64,000 bases of DNA from Eleginops maclovinus. Its lineage: Eukaryota; Chordata; Actinopteri; Perciformes; Eleginopidae. The stretch is from the NCBI RefSeq assembly GCF_036324505.1, contig NC_086371.1:2545001-2609000 (forward strand). The letters are read 5' to 3'. The notes beneath the pieces were generated by a model. It did not search any database. It was not told where the DNA came from and worked only from the letters and a program-made list of their open reading frames with translations. This document shows, piece by piece, positions 12,083-25,321 of this stretch. A program made the position numbers and the translations under genes. The number at the start of each line of letters is the position of its first letter. The first letter of the stretch is position 1.

Positions 12083-12944
12083 AGCCTGAAGCAGAGTCAT
12101 TTCTCTGGAGTCACAGACTCTCTTCCCTCTCTTTCAATGCAATATGTTTTACTCTTGTTGTCACTGTGTGAATCTCTGAGGCTTCTATGTGTCATAAAAA
12201 CAGCGGCTGCTAACAAGTGCTCAACATGAGCCGCCTTTAGCTTAGCGGTGGTGGATTAGATTTATATTTTCCATCTGATCATTAATTGAGTAGCTTTGGC
12301 CATTTGGCTTTTCCACAGAATATGTACTTTTTTCCCCCAACTTTACCTGGAATTTCTGCCTCTCTCTCCCCATCAGTACTGTTTTTTTTAACACACTCAC
12401 ATGAAGTAGGAGAGTAAAGTTTGATCTCAGCAGGTCTGGTCCCTCTTCCTCCCCGCTGGCTGCCGATGCTGCAGAGAGGAAGAACAAAGACCAATGGGAC
12501 GTCAGGGGGATGGAGAGAGACACGGAGATGCAGGTGGAAACAGAGATTTAGAAAAGATGGGGAAAAGAAACGAGCCAGCAGCAAAGAGAGAGCTGGACAA
12601 AAGAAAAAACAGGTGCTCAAGAGAAGGGAAGGAATCTGGGAACAAAGCAGGGAACAGACATGGAAGATAAAATATAGAATAAAGACACATAGAGGAAGCA
12701 GGAGAGGTCATTCCTGGTGGTCTTTTGTATCTTGCTGTTCACTTCTCCTGGATTGACCTTCTGGTGAAAATGTTTCCTCAACTCCATACGTCTACTTTTA
12801 CTCCCTCTTTACAGGCAAAATTAAGACTATGCAAAACCCTCCTGTTCAATAATAACACATTACTTTATAGAGAGGATGAGTAATGAGTCCTTAAATCTGG
12901 AAATGAGTCAGCATTTTACCACTTCTAGTTCCTTGTCCTCAAAT

Positions 12945-13345
12945 GAGTAACGGGTGCTGTAGTTCTTTTATAGCCCAACATTAGCTGCCTTTAGCTTAGC
13001 GGTGGAGACGTGAAGTCATGTGACCGTGCTGTAGTTCCTTTATAGCCCAACGTTAGCCAACCTTAGCTTAGCGGTGGTGACGTGAAGTCATGTGACCGTG
13101 CTGTAGTTCCTTTATAGCCTAACGTTAGCCTCCTTTAGCTTAGCGGTGGTGACGTGAAGTCATGTGACCGTGCTGTAGTTCCTTTATAGCCCAACATTAG
13201 CCTCCTTTAGCTTAGCGGTGGTGACGTGAAGTCATGTGACCGTGCTGTAGTTCCTTTATAGCCTAACGTTAGCCGCCTTTAGCTTAGCGGTGGTGACGTG
13301 AAGTCATGTGACCGTGCTGTAGTTCCTTTATAGCCCAACATTAGC
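12945..13345 (+). repeat. 72-bp minisatellite array, copy 1 (about 5.5 units)
   Basis: The unit runs TTTAGCTTAGCGGTGGTGAC, GTGAAGTCATGTGACCGTGC, TGTAGTTCCTTTATAGCCCA, then ACATTAGCCGCC. GTGCTGTAGTTC recurs six times at a spacing of 71-72 bp. Unit-to-unit differences are single bases. Confidence 0.93.
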
Positions 13346-13779
13346 TTCTTATTCCTGCTGATTGAATTCTCTTCACTTGTTCCAATTCATTGTCCAATGG
13401 AAGGATTTAATGATATGTTTAGACAACTGAAACTTTCAGTATGGATGTCCTCCAGGTCATTCATAATTTCTGTTTTGCTGAGCGTTGGTTTCGGACATTA
13501 TTGGTTAACTGCAAACCTGTCCAATAAAAACTCAAGTTGTCGGACACTTTTCTGGAAATGTGCTGTCAAATTAGCAACACATTCACCGGAAACATCCTGT
13601 TATTTTAGCTGCTAAATTTAGACGCAATGTGTCTCAAGCCAACAGAACCTGGACCACTGTAACACTGTTTTAGCCACATGTCTCGGGGTCCCTGTCACAC
13701 GCTTTTTAACCAGTCTAATAAAAGGTACACCGATGCCCCGTCAAATTCGTTGTACAATCCCAAGATTACCTTCCTTAAG

Positions 13780-14810
13780 AGCAGTCAGGCAGTTCTACAA
13801 ATTCCCCCAGGTCTCTATGTTTGTTGGTTTGTAGGCTGTTAAAATTAAAGACGACAACTTTTATTTGAACTCCTTTAATTTGGAGATGGATGGACATTAA
13901 AGCAGCTGCTTTGGGGTGTTATTTTTGTCTGTCATTTCTACCTTCATTATAACTTTGTACTTCATACCTTGCCTTTTTCTTTGAAGGATTCTTTTGACAT
14001 CTGTTCTAAAAGGGTGCGATATACCTTAAATGCCCTTTCCCTCTCCTAACTTACTTCTGTTTTATGCAGCTGCAGCGTCTCTCTGAGCAGCTGAAGTTGC
14101 ACTGAACTCCTTTTTTTCCGCATGGTCAAATTTGTGGTACAACTCAAGTCCGGCAGTTCTTCATTATCTGCAGGTCTCTGTTCTGCTGATGGGTGTTTAC
14201 TGATTGCTTTGTGATGCAAAATTAAAAGTCAATGCACTTATATTTATGCTCCTCTAACTTGGAGTTAGGGACTTTAAAAAGCAGCGACTTTGGGAATGTT
14301 TTGTCTAGTTTTTCCACCTTCGTTATAACTTCATACCGTCTTTGTACTTCATATCTGGCCTTTCTCTTTAAAGGATTCTTTAGCATCTGTTCTGAGAGGG
14401 TCCAATAAACCTTAAATGCCCTTTCCTCTCGAGATGTCCTTCCTTTAAGAGAAATCCGGCAGTTCTTCATTATCTGCAGGTCTCTCTGTTCTGCTGATCT
14501 GTGTTTATTGGCTGCTTTGGGATTAAAAATGAAAGGTCAATACACTTTTGTTTTGTATTCCTATAACTTAGACACTCCTAAAACGTGTAGCTTTAAAACT
14601 CAGCTTCTTTGGGAATGCTTTGTCTAGTTTTTTCTACCCTTGTTATAACTTTTATACCAGCTTTGTTGTTCATTCTTTGAAGGATTCTTTAACATCCGTT
14701 TGAAGAGGGTCCGATATACCTCAAATGTCCTTTCCCTCTCCTTACTTACTTCTGTTTTGTGCAGCTGCAGCATCTCTCTAAGCAGCTGAAGTTGCACTGA
14801 ACCAGTATTT
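13780..14810 (+). repeat. Three diverged tandem copies of a 310-360-bp segment
   Basis: CAGGTCTCT recurs at about 13809, 14171 and 14479, each followed in order by TTGGTTT- or TTACTG-like sequence, a CTTTGGG(A/G)TG block, TATAACTT, AAGGATTCTTT, ACCT(T/C)AAATG(C/T)CCTTTCC and, in two copies, GCAGCTGCAGC(A/G)TCTCTCT. Identity is moderate, so the duplications are old. No coding potential is preserved. Confidence 0.75.
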
Positions 14811-15499
14811 TTTCCTCGTGAAGCTTAGCTGGTGAAGCAGTTTTACTCGGGGGAGCAGCATCGTCGCGCTCCAGCCTCGATGCACAGTGACGGACTCCGC
14901 TTCTGTTTGAGAGCTTTTTACTTTTAGATATCCGGCAGGGGGAAGGAATAGAAAAACGTGTCTGTCACACTTTATTTCCTCCATTGAAAAAAAAAAAACA
15001 GAAAGAGGAATCCTTTGCAAACTTCATCTTGGAAATGACACAAAGTCTGACAGCGAAGTTTATCTGCAGCCTTCCTAATGTTCTCAGTCAAATTATCGCT
15101 CTGCACAGTTTCGCTTCCTTTTCAAGACGCTTGCAGAGTCCTTAGAGCTGCTTCCTTTCAGCATGAAGGACAGAGAAATATCACTGTTGAAGTAAGGATG
15201 TGCGCTGCTGTAAATCTCTGGCGTCGCATGAATTTATGAGTAAACATTAAGAAAGCAGGGTACTTATAATTTATGTTCCTCGTTTTGCTTGAGTGTTTCC
15301 GCGAGGAAGTGGATCTCCTTTTTCTGTGTTCCAGTTGTGTTCTTTTATTCCCTTTATGTGCTGTTTAATATGTGTCAAAGGCTAAAATATGGATGAAGAT
15401 GAGGATACATCTACTTAATATCATTTAAAGATGCTGGAAAACAGATTAAAAAGTCAGTTAATTTGAAACTTTTCCCCCTGCTGGAGTCCGCTCGATGAT

Positions 15500-16540
15500 T
15501 TTGTACTCAACAAATACATGCTGGCATTTGTTGTAGCACAAACAACTCTGAATATCCCCTGAGATAAAGCTCAATTGATTCATCCTGAGCGCAGCTTAGC
15601 GCTACCTGTACAGCGCCTGTCACATGTTGGTTTTTACTCTTTCTGTATCATTCTGTGTCAGTTATTGCAGTAATGCATCAACGAGAGGACAAAACACGGT
15701 GTGAATGTTGGTTTTAATTACAGAAAAACAACCTTTGTTTGCCAATTGTGCAGCAGTCACACGCTCAAATAATCTCAATAGCTATAAACTTAAAGGGTAC
15801 TGTCATTTCTACCAACATATTCTATTAAAATGATGCCCGTTGAAGATGAATTACCTTAGCTCAATAGCTCATTTTGACGATGTATGCAGATAATGTCATA
15901 TTTTACCAGCAAAACCTGCATTTAATTTCCCCCTCCTAGTTCTTTTATTTCTACCAATATATACCTTTAAATATATGACATTTTGTAGGACTTTGTTGGT
16001 GTTAAATTCCTGCTTGTGGTGGTTTTGTTGCACGAAAGTCTAAGTTCTGCATTGTGGTGTTCCACAACGTTCGTCCTCGACCCTTTGTGTTTGCCTTTGA
16101 ATCTTACTAATAGGACTAATAGTCCTTTTAATAACTGTTTTGAAGCACTCAATATATTGTTTATCTTCAGCACTTTACGTCGTCCATGTTGGCTAAAATC
16201 TCCAAGACCATTTGATATGTTTGGAGGCTCCATCACAGCTCTAAAATGGTCCTTTTTTCCCCATCATTGTAAATCTCAAACCTTATTTACAGTCAATAAA
16301 AAGGTCAACTACCAAATGCATTATTGCCTAATGTTTGATGGAGACTTGTTTAGGCAACTGGAACATTTTCAGTATTGTTATAGCTCCTTAACTTTTTGCA
16401 CGTATAACACCAAATGAAAGCTGGCATTTCTAGAAGCTCAAACCCCTATGAATTTCCCCAGAGATCAGGCTACATCGATTCATCCCCGAACACAACATGA
16501 CGTTACCTGCACACGCCTGTCACATGTTGTTTTCTGCGGA
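15500..16540 (+). repeat. Diverged direct repeat pair (15500-15640 and 16395-16540)
   Basis: Both copies contain GCTGGCATTT, CTATGAAT- or CTGAATAT-CCCC, GATTCATCC, the GCTACCTGTA or GTTACCTGCA step, and GCCTGTCACATGTTG in the same order. Sequence just before the second copy (GTTTAGGCAACTGGAACATT) resembles 13420-13435, so the 13.3-16.5 kb stretch may be built from one old repeated block. Confidence 0.6.
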
Positions 16541-17908
16541 TGGTCATCAATCTGTCTTCATGTGAGCGGGAATATGAGCAGGCATCAATCGGCCGCAGGT
16601 AGACTCTTCCTGTCTCATCAAACAGGAAGTGGAGACGCTGACAGTCGTCACGCCAAACACACAATCAGTTTGGAGTTGTACAAAAAAAAACAAGACAGAA
16701 ATGATCAGAGAGGAAACATGAAAAGCTGCTGCTGACAAACAATAACACACCGGCTGATGGATGCACTGACGGAGGGAGCTGACAACTGAGGCTGCGGTTG
16801 AGTAGTATTTATAGAGAAATATAAAGTATTTTCCTAAACACTTTCCCACCTCAACGGAAATCACAATGAGGGTTTATTCCCAAGTAGGTTAACACAAATA
16901 AGACACTTGCTTTGGTGGTTAGGGGTGCGTACAGTAAGCAGGAATAGCATAATTATGAAAAGCAATTCTAGAAACAAACAATTTAACATTAAAAACTGAA
17001 GAGAAATATTACCACGGAACATAAATATCCCTAAAAACCCTAAAACTATGAGTGGACATCCGACAAAATATAGTTTCTTAGATTTAGATCGACTGAGTGT
17101 CATTAAAACGTCAAGGAGAGAGGCAGGACGAGACTGATTGTTAAAGAAATGGTATGTTTACAGGGAATACACAATTAGATATAGTTAAAACTAAAATACA
17201 TAAACAACAACACATTAGAAGAAAGGGCTTAAAGGACGTTCATTGTCTCGTCTAACTGGATGTAATGGTTTGAGTTCATACCTTAAACAATTAGTCCCTC
17301 CTTTGGTCAAAAATATGAACTTCATTTCTCACATTTCAAGTTTTTCATTTATCTTGAGAAGCGTATTGTAAAACTGGAACTGTGGGTTGTTTGATTATAA
17401 GGTTTAAAGTTCTGTTGGTTTGATTTGTGATTAACTGGATTTTAATTGAACTGGGAGTCTTAATTGAGTTTGACTCTCAGAGTTTCAGATTTTGAGTGTC
17501 CCATTTCTCTTTCTCATTAAGCTGTAACAGAAACAGTCCGAAGATTTAACTAGAACATCAGCTCGAGAGCCTGTTTCCCTCTCTTTCTGGCATTGGTTAC
17601 ATTGGCACACACACACAGACACAGACACACACACACACACACTCACACACAGCTCAATCTCAAGGAGCAGCTCTGAGTGCGTTTCCACAGTGACAGACTT
17701 AAGAGATTGCAATGTCCCATTAATAAGCCTTCACCCCCCTCCCTCTCTCCCTCCATGTGCCCCTCCCCACCAACCCCCTTTTCATATGATCCCCAAATGC
17801 ATCTTGGGAAATGGCAGGAGCAGTTACCGCCACAGGCTGCGATGCTGCAAATTTATTCACTTTTGTAGGATAATTGAATTTTTCCTTCATAGTAGGCCGA
17901 TTCCACAG

Positions 17909-18078
<170 letters not shown>

Positions 18079-18595
18079 ACTCTTTTTTCCTCTGGACTAT
18101 TAATAATTGACTGCTTGGCATCTCTTTCACTGCAGATGTATTTCACCTCGCCGCTAATTCTGGCTTTTTCTGATCTGATCTCCAATTTTATATTTCATAT
18201 TTTTTCCGGTCGGTTGATGTTATTTACAGTCATATTGAACAGGGGGGGGGGGGTCAGGCAGTGTGTTTGACTGTCTCCGCTTCACGTTTGATGCGCGAGC
18301 GTGTGAGTTAACTTCAACAGACAGGCGTAAACAGGAACACTTTAAACCTACAACACGGCTGATTCTGAGATGCATGGAAAACAATATTGACGGGTGTGTG
18401 AGTCCGTCCTGACAGCGCTCCGTCTCACCGGGAACTTTAAAGGAAGAATGTGTGTTCTTCTAAAAGCCATCTGAGACTCATTACACTTGTTTTGTCCGTC
18501 ACTCCTATCAGATGTGATCACATTTTACAGTTTCACAGTAACGGAGGAAAACGAGGCGTCCTTGTTGTCAGATTAAAAGATATTGAAGAAGAAGA

Positions 18596-18622
18596 AGGAG
18601 GAGGAGGAGGAGGAGGAGGAGG
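18596..18622. repeat. (GGA)n trinucleotide repeat
   Basis: GGAGGAGG run following AAGAAGAAGAA. Confidence 0.9.
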
Positions 18623-18839
18623 AAACGTTACAAAAATGGGTCCGTAGAGATGGAAGTGGCTGGTTTAGGGACTAGTGTTAGGGTTAGGGTCCAATTAGGG
18701 AAATGACCTTTGGCTTTGTTGGAAATAAGACATTTGGAGGGCTTGGAATTAAGTCAAATACAGTTCAGTAGCCCTATTACAAAAATAAAACGTGCAAATG
18801 TCCAGACTAATTGAGCAATGGGTCACCTGTAAGTTCACC

Positions 18840-19080
18840 TGTGTATCTAAAGAACTATTCTGCTCATTTTAAAGTTCATGTGTCTGTCTCTACTGACATG
18901 TCTCCATGCTTCAATGTTCAGAAAGCTCTTTATGTTTCTCATACTGCCTGTGCTGCAGCTCCTCTTTTCACCCTCTGTCTGAAACCAGAGCCCAGTCTGC
19001 TCTGATTCGTTAGCTGGCCAGCTCGGTTCTGATTGGTCAACCGCTTAGAGATGTCCCGCCCCTTAGCCACAAAGTTTAGT
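18840..19080 (+). repeat. Family A copy without array expansion
   Basis: Contains one decayed unit-like stretch (CTGCTCATTTTAAAGTTCAT, then TCTGTCTCTACTGACATG) followed by the same body as at 6602-6780 (TCTCCATGCTTCAATGTTCA onward, to GATGTCCCGCC). It looks like the unexpanded state of the locus type that carries the 57-bp arrays. Confidence 0.75.
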
Positions 19081-19969
19081 TGTGTTATATTTAATTTTGC
19101 AACCCTGAAAATTCAAACAAGGAAGAAATGTTTAAATGTTTTTGTTTTACAACCTAGGTTTGCAATCTCTTCCAAATATATAACTTTTAAATAAGATTTT
19201 GGGTATTTTCAAAACTTCTCAATGGATTTTACTCCATTTTATCCAGAAGTAAGTGATTTTATAATGCAGTATGGAACCTTTGTTGGGGTAAAAATGCACT
19301 AATTGAGGCAAAACGTACACTAAGTTAAATGTATCTGCCTATTTAAAGATGAAATAAGGTGACCACATATGGACATGTGAGAAGGTTATAGTCGTGGCAC
19401 AACAAAAAGCTCATTATCTCCTCCTGTCAGGACACCTTTTCCTTTCACACTGAAAACTGACAGAAAAGAGGTTTGCAGAAGGCGGCAATTTTTTACAATT
19501 TACTTCCAAAACAGTAGCAAGCAAAGCCTTCGTTTATAGAATCTCCCCAAGCCCCCAGATTGGGTTTCTGGATTTAGTGAGACTTCTCAGAGTAAAGGTA
19601 GTGTGCAGTTGAGTCTGGCAGCAAGGCTCGCTGCGCATTACCATAAACGTGTCTGGAAATGAGAATCTAATACAATCGTTGGCCGAGTATCTGGCCGTTT
19701 ATCTCGGGCAAACAAGACAAAAAGGACGAGCCTAACTAATCAGATATGAAAGTCCCACGGTCGCCGGTTACAGTGCGAACACCTCCTGCATGAAAAATAA
19801 CCAAAGTGAGATTAAGTCTGCAGAAAAACGGGAGCGTGGATTTCCCCTTTAAACAGATGCACATGTGCTGCCAGGATCTCTGTATTCAGGTCAGTGTGTG
19901 CATTCAAAGCACACACAAACTATGTTCCTCAGCATCTTTAATGACCTCTCTCTCTGTCTCTCTCTCTCA

Positions 19970-19970
<1 letters not shown>

Positions 19971-20009
<39 letters not shown>
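19971..20009. repeat. (CA)n microsatellite
   Basis: Pure CA run preceded by a CTCTCTGT-rich stretch. Confidence 0.95.
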
Positions 20010-20010
<1 letters not shown>

Positions 20011-20604
20011 CAACATTCAAATATTAATGTCCAGGAGAAGCCGCTGTGTTATTGTTCTTGATGTAGCTTCAGGCGCTTTCTATTGCTCTTGCTTTGGTTC
20101 ATTCTCTGCCGCCGCAAATACAAAACGCTACAAATACAAACTTTACTTCTGAAAGCCTCGGCTCGGATGTGATGCTGAAAGCTTCAAATGTGATCGTGTA
20201 GCGCGGTGCACATTAATTATCAGAGACCTTGCGGACAGATGCATGGCAGGAAACGCTGGCTTGTTTGCAGGAAGTCGTTGTAAACAGTTAAAGCTAAAGC
20301 CGGTGGCGCGGCGGCGTTGCATCAGCGTCTGATGAAACAACAGTGTCAGACTCGCAGGGTGTCGTTCTGTTTTCACTCACAACTTGAATTTAATGAGTGG
20401 ACATCCTAAAGTTTCCACTGCATGAATACAACTGGGGGAAATGCGTGTAAAATAATGGCAAAAACATGTGGAATTTGATTGCATAATGCAGACATGCTTC
20501 ATTAATAACGATACCAAGCTGGCACACAAAACTCGATCCTATGAAGGTGGGAAAAATATGTTGTCCTACTTATATTTAGACGTTTTAAAATACTGTGTCA
20601 TTGA

Positions 20605-20665
20605 ACACCTCAGTTCAATGTTCAAAAAGCTCTTTCATCTTCTCATACTGCCTGTGCTGCAGTAT
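20605..20665 (+). repeat. Short family A body fragment
   Basis: CAATGTTCAAAAAGCTCTTT, then CTCATACTGCCTGTGCTGCA, match the family A body at 6628-6670 with few differences. Confidence 0.6.
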
Positions 20666-21531
20666 GTTAACACAGACATCATGATTTTGACTTGCCTCAA
20701 GTCTTTATGCTAAGCTAGGCTAATCACAAGCAGCACACAGACATGAGATTTCCTTCAAAGTTCAATTGTTTCCTTCTGTTTTTATAACCAGCAGCGCTTT
20801 GTGTTGTCTGCTCTTCACTAGACGACGGCTCACTGTAATGATCGGTGTCTTCTTGCAGCAGAAATACAACTTTTCTTTTAATCATAAGTCTTTATTTCCT
20901 CCCTTCCTCTCCGTATCTGACCCCCCAGTCTGGCTGTGTGGAAACCTTGCCGGCTCTAATTAAACTTTGGGCAGATTAGAACTTTGCCTTGTCAGTCTTT
21001 ATTCATCCTTAAACAAGTTATTACTTTTTGAGAAATTAAATTAGCCGGCAATTAATTAATCGACACAGAGCTGGGAAAGAGGACGATAGGGGGAGGGAGG
21101 TGAGGGGGGGGGGGGTGAAAGTGGAGGAGAGGAAGACAGGAAAGAGGAGGGGAAGAGGAGTCGGGGGTTTGGCAACAAATGAAGGAAAAGGAGACAGATT
21201 TATCTCAAAGACGGAGGAAAAGAAAAAAAGAGAATTACAGATATTTAAATGTCATCTGTTCTTTCGCTAATTAGGAAAGAGCGATGAAGATTTAGAGGGT
21301 TTTTTCTTCCAAACATCAACATTTGACGCCTTCTGAAGTCTGAACCAGCCTCCTCTTCCTCCTCCTTCTTCTCCCACCTCATGCAAAGGAATTATTAAAC
21401 ATACAAGCACTCCTCCCCTTCTCCTCGTTTCCAAAATCAAACATCTGACTCCTTTTGGCTGTAAAGATACCATTAGTATAAGTATAAGTGTTTTGCAGCT
21501 TTTCAGATTTGTATTTCCATTTACTTTTCCA

Positions 21532-21650
21532 ATTAAAGGAGCCCCAATATGCTCCTTGGGTTTTCCCTCTCCTGTAGTGTGTTCCATAGGTTTTAGTGCA
21601 TGTAAATGGTCTGCAAAGGATAAAATCCCGGTGTTCCCTCCAGAGGGAGA
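21532..21650 (+). repeat. Family A end fragment
   Basis: TTAAAGGAGCCCCAATATGC, TTTTCCCTCTCCTGTAGTG, then TTTTAGTGCATGTAAATGGT and CTGCAAAGGATAAAATCCC match the family A end in the same orientation as at 40.07 kb. A 154-bp TG repeat begins shortly after it. Confidence 0.75.
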
Positions 21651-21712
21651 CATGGCTTCCGCTTTAGTTTTAGGAAATCTTTATAGGAACACAGAGTACA
21701 GCTCCAACCAGG

Positions 21713-21868
<156 letters not shown>

Positions 21869-22261
21869 ACTCATTACTGCACTAAGGATTTGTGCTGAGG
21901 TTGTCTGTGCCCATGAATACAGACACATGTTTACAGCAGTGTGTCTTCACTGCTCAGGAGAAACAACAACACTGGTGTTTTTTCCGGGATGAATCAAAAC
22001 TACATATACAGGAAATCTTATTACGGTGGAAAAATCTCCAGGCTCTGTGGTGGTGATGATATTCTGCAGGGAGGGGGGGGTTGTTGCACCTCCATACAAT
22101 CATATACTGTGAAAACATGTGGAGGTTTGCCAGCTGAAGTTAGCCTCTCCCTGGTTCATTCCATATCCAATATGATTTTTCAATTGAATTTTGATTTATT
22201 ACAGCAGGATAATCTCATCATATTATCATCACTTTATCATTTCTGACGTAAAGAGCTAACC

Positions 22262-22628
22262 ATAGGCCATAAAGGAACTACAGCACGGTCACATGACTTC
22301 ACGTCTCCACCGCTAAGCTAAAGGAGGCTAATGTTGAGCTATAAAGGAACTACAGCACGGTCACATGACTTCACGTCTCCACCGCTAAGCTAAAGGAGGC
22401 TAATGTTGGGCTATAAAGGAACTACAGCACGGTCACATGACTTCACGTCACCACCACTAAGCTAAAGGCGGCCAATGTTGGGCTATAAAGGAACTACAGC
22501 ACGGTCACATGACTTCACCTCACCACCGCTAAGCTAAAGGCGGCTAATGTTGGGCTATAAAGGAACTACAGCACGGTCACATGACTTCACCTCACCACCG
22601 CTAAGCTAAAGGCGGCTAATGTTGGGCG
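22262..22628 (-). repeat. 72-bp minisatellite array, copy 2, inverted (about 5 units)
   Basis: Reverse complement of the 72-bp unit (AAAGGAACTACAGCACGGTC, then ACATGACTTCACGTC). Five occurrences of GGAACTACAGCACGG are spaced about 72 bp apart. The last two units share a CACCTCACC variant. Confidence 0.92.
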
Positions 22629-23191
22629 TGATGATGTTTAGTCGTCTCATTTACACACTTAGCATGTAGGTTTATGTATTTGTCTTCTAACTACAAACAC
22701 ATTCAGAAGATAAGGGTGCAAGAAGTAATAAAGTGCTGACTCATGTTAAGGTTTAGGACTTATTCCTGCACCACTACTTCCATTGAAAATCCTTTTTTCT
22801 GGACAAGGCAACATGCTTGAATATATAAAGCAGCAAAGGCTAACCCTAACCGTAGGCAAGCCATTAACCGTTTTTTAGCCACACAAGTTCTTTTACTGGG
22901 TTCTTCCAAATGAAAGCTCTTGTGTTTTTAGTTTGAAGAATGGAAAAAGTTTTCTTGGTCACCAACATGTTTTTAAAAGGAAGGTCTCCTTGTGTGTGTG
23001 TGGGTTGCCGGCGTCACCACTGATTGCGGCGGGGGAAGCAGCAGCACGTCGTCAGCTCTCTCCTGAATGTCTTTGAGCGCACCTCCTCTCACTCCTCTAT
23101 TGTTCCTATAAGATAAATTGGAACCATTGTCATCTACAGAGAAAAGGCATTAATTGAAGGTTTTCCTGCTGTAGCTTTAACTGCAACACAC

Positions 23192-23194
23192 AGA

Positions 23195-23254
<60 letters not shown>
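23192..23254. repeat. (CA)n microsatellite
   Basis: CA run of about 60 bp, with short ACAGAGACA sequence just before it. Confidence 0.95.
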
Positions 23255-23256
<2 letters not shown>

Positions 23257-24949
23257 TCAAAGTAATTAAACACATTAACACTTCAAGCAGAAGCAGAAAA
23301 AAGAGAAGCTCTCTTTTGTGTACATTCGCTTCCATTTATCACCCAAAACCGAGGGGAAGGAGGCGAGGCACGAGGGGTTTAGCATATCTCTGCCACTAAA
23401 GTGATGGAGCGGAAAAGAGGAAGGAGAAAGGAGGGGGAAGATGGGAAGAGCGAGCCCATGTGACTGGGCTTTTTACTCTTGTCGATAGCGTAAAATGTCA
23501 GACACTCATCTGGAAATTATTTCCATTTCATACCGCTGACATCTTCCCGAGCGGGGACTCTGAAATCTAATTAGATTGACCGGAAAATGGTGACCAAGGT
23601 AGCGGAGTGTATTATGCAGAGAGAGAGACGGTGAGGGCGAGCGAGTGTCCCCGGGGTTAACTGGAACTCAGGAGTGCAGATAAGGGCTACAGGGGGGAAA
23701 AACTCAGGAGGGCTACTCCATTTTAAACAGCCCTGACTAATAGAGGCAACCTTGAATTCAGCGTTACGGCCCTCTGACAGCGCCTCGCCGAGGGGACGCT
23801 TCAGCTGCAGAGATAGCTTTTCCTCCTCCAGGGGTTGCCTCAGAACTTTGAAAACTTCCCTTAAGTACTGATGAGAAACCTGGAATCAGCAACTAATGCT
23901 GCTTAAACCCTCTGTGGTTCAGGAAACTACACCCTGTTGATGTAGTTATTTAGGGTTACGGAAAGTCCAATGTCTTACATGTCAATCCTGCATCCCAATC
24001 TCTGTAAAGGTGTGTATTGTACCAGAATCAGAATACTTCTATTCATCCAACCTCATGGAAACCAACATCATTACAGCCAGTGCAGATAAAAAGGCAAAAT
24101 AGGAGAGTAGACTAACTAATTAAACAAAGAAGCACATATTAATAAATTACAGAAATGAATACTTACATATCCATGTGACACAACTAAGAAGCAGCAGTTT
24201 CTAAATGATTGAACGTATAAGAAGGGAACTTCAGTCAGTTAAAGCACAGTGTTATTTCACAACACTGTTAGGTTGTAAAGTAGCAGCCAGTATTAACAAT
24301 GTTAATATTGGTGGAAAATTGGAAGTAATTGTCCAATTTGGACGTCAATCTTGCAGATTCTTGGATGCTATGTCAGGATTCTGGCTTTTGTTTATACTCT
24401 TCTCCACCCACCTTTAGAATGGGTCGCTGGTACTCAATCAGAGCATCGATAAGGGGGTGATAGCCGATAAATGAAACCTTTACAGTAGTTTGACTTTTTA
24501 AAACCCTAATGTTTTTGCAGGATTCACATCCAATGAAGAGGTTGCATCCAAAACAGAGAGGTGTGTTTGGTATATGGGATTTTTAGATATGCAAAAGGGC
24601 TTATTTTAACCTTGGTTGATGAAACATTGCTGCTGCCTGCACGAGGTAAACTCCTCCTGCTCTTTGGTGCCTAACGATGCAGCGCTCAAAGGAAAAGATG
24701 TGCTCTGCGTTTGCATAGGATGAGATCTTAAGAAACAATACCCTAATGTCTGTATTTCATTCTTGAGGTGAAACCGTTTTTACATCATGCTGTGCTTCAG
24801 TCTCTAATGAGAGTCCGCGACGGTAAGAAGCCTCTTCATCATCTGATCATCTCTCGTATCGCCTTTGATGAAGCTCAGGGCTTGGGGTGAGGTGCGGCGG
24901 CGGTCATGTCCACCACCACAGGAAGACCTTATTAGCCAAAATGGTTATT

Positions 24950-25110
24950 GATCTTACATGTCGGCCACAACCCAGCCAAACTCTTCCCCCTCGTCACGCT
25001 CGCCAATTAGCCTCATCTCAAACCCGAGCCAATTAGTTCTTGTGCGTAATTAGGACGAACACGACCCCCGTCAGCTCGGCACTAAGTCCTCTGATTAGAG
25101 CTACAAATGG
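24950..25110. promoter_or_regulatory. Candidate conserved non-coding block with TAAT-type sites
   Basis: Several CCAATTAG and TAATTAGG homeodomain-like sites, spaced 15-45 bp, lie in otherwise unique sequence just upstream of the inverted repeat. Confidence 0.3.
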
Positions 25111-25321
25111 CCGGGAGCAGGGTCGCCCTCCGACCAACCCCCCATTCAGTTTTTTAAACCAGCGAGTCAAATGTTGAGCATATCAAGACATTTTGCAACC
25201 GTGCTACACACTGCACACATCATGAAACCACACGTCCTGCCTTAACACATACTTTACCTCTAGTTTATCAAAGGACATGTTTTTGTTTTATTTCCTGCGG
25301 TGTGCAATGTCTCTTTATAGC

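Noticed and set aside
18677..18690. TTAGGG words suggesting an interstitial telomere (also near 25450 and 25583)
   Set aside because: Only two or so repeats in each place, too short to be a telomeric tract.
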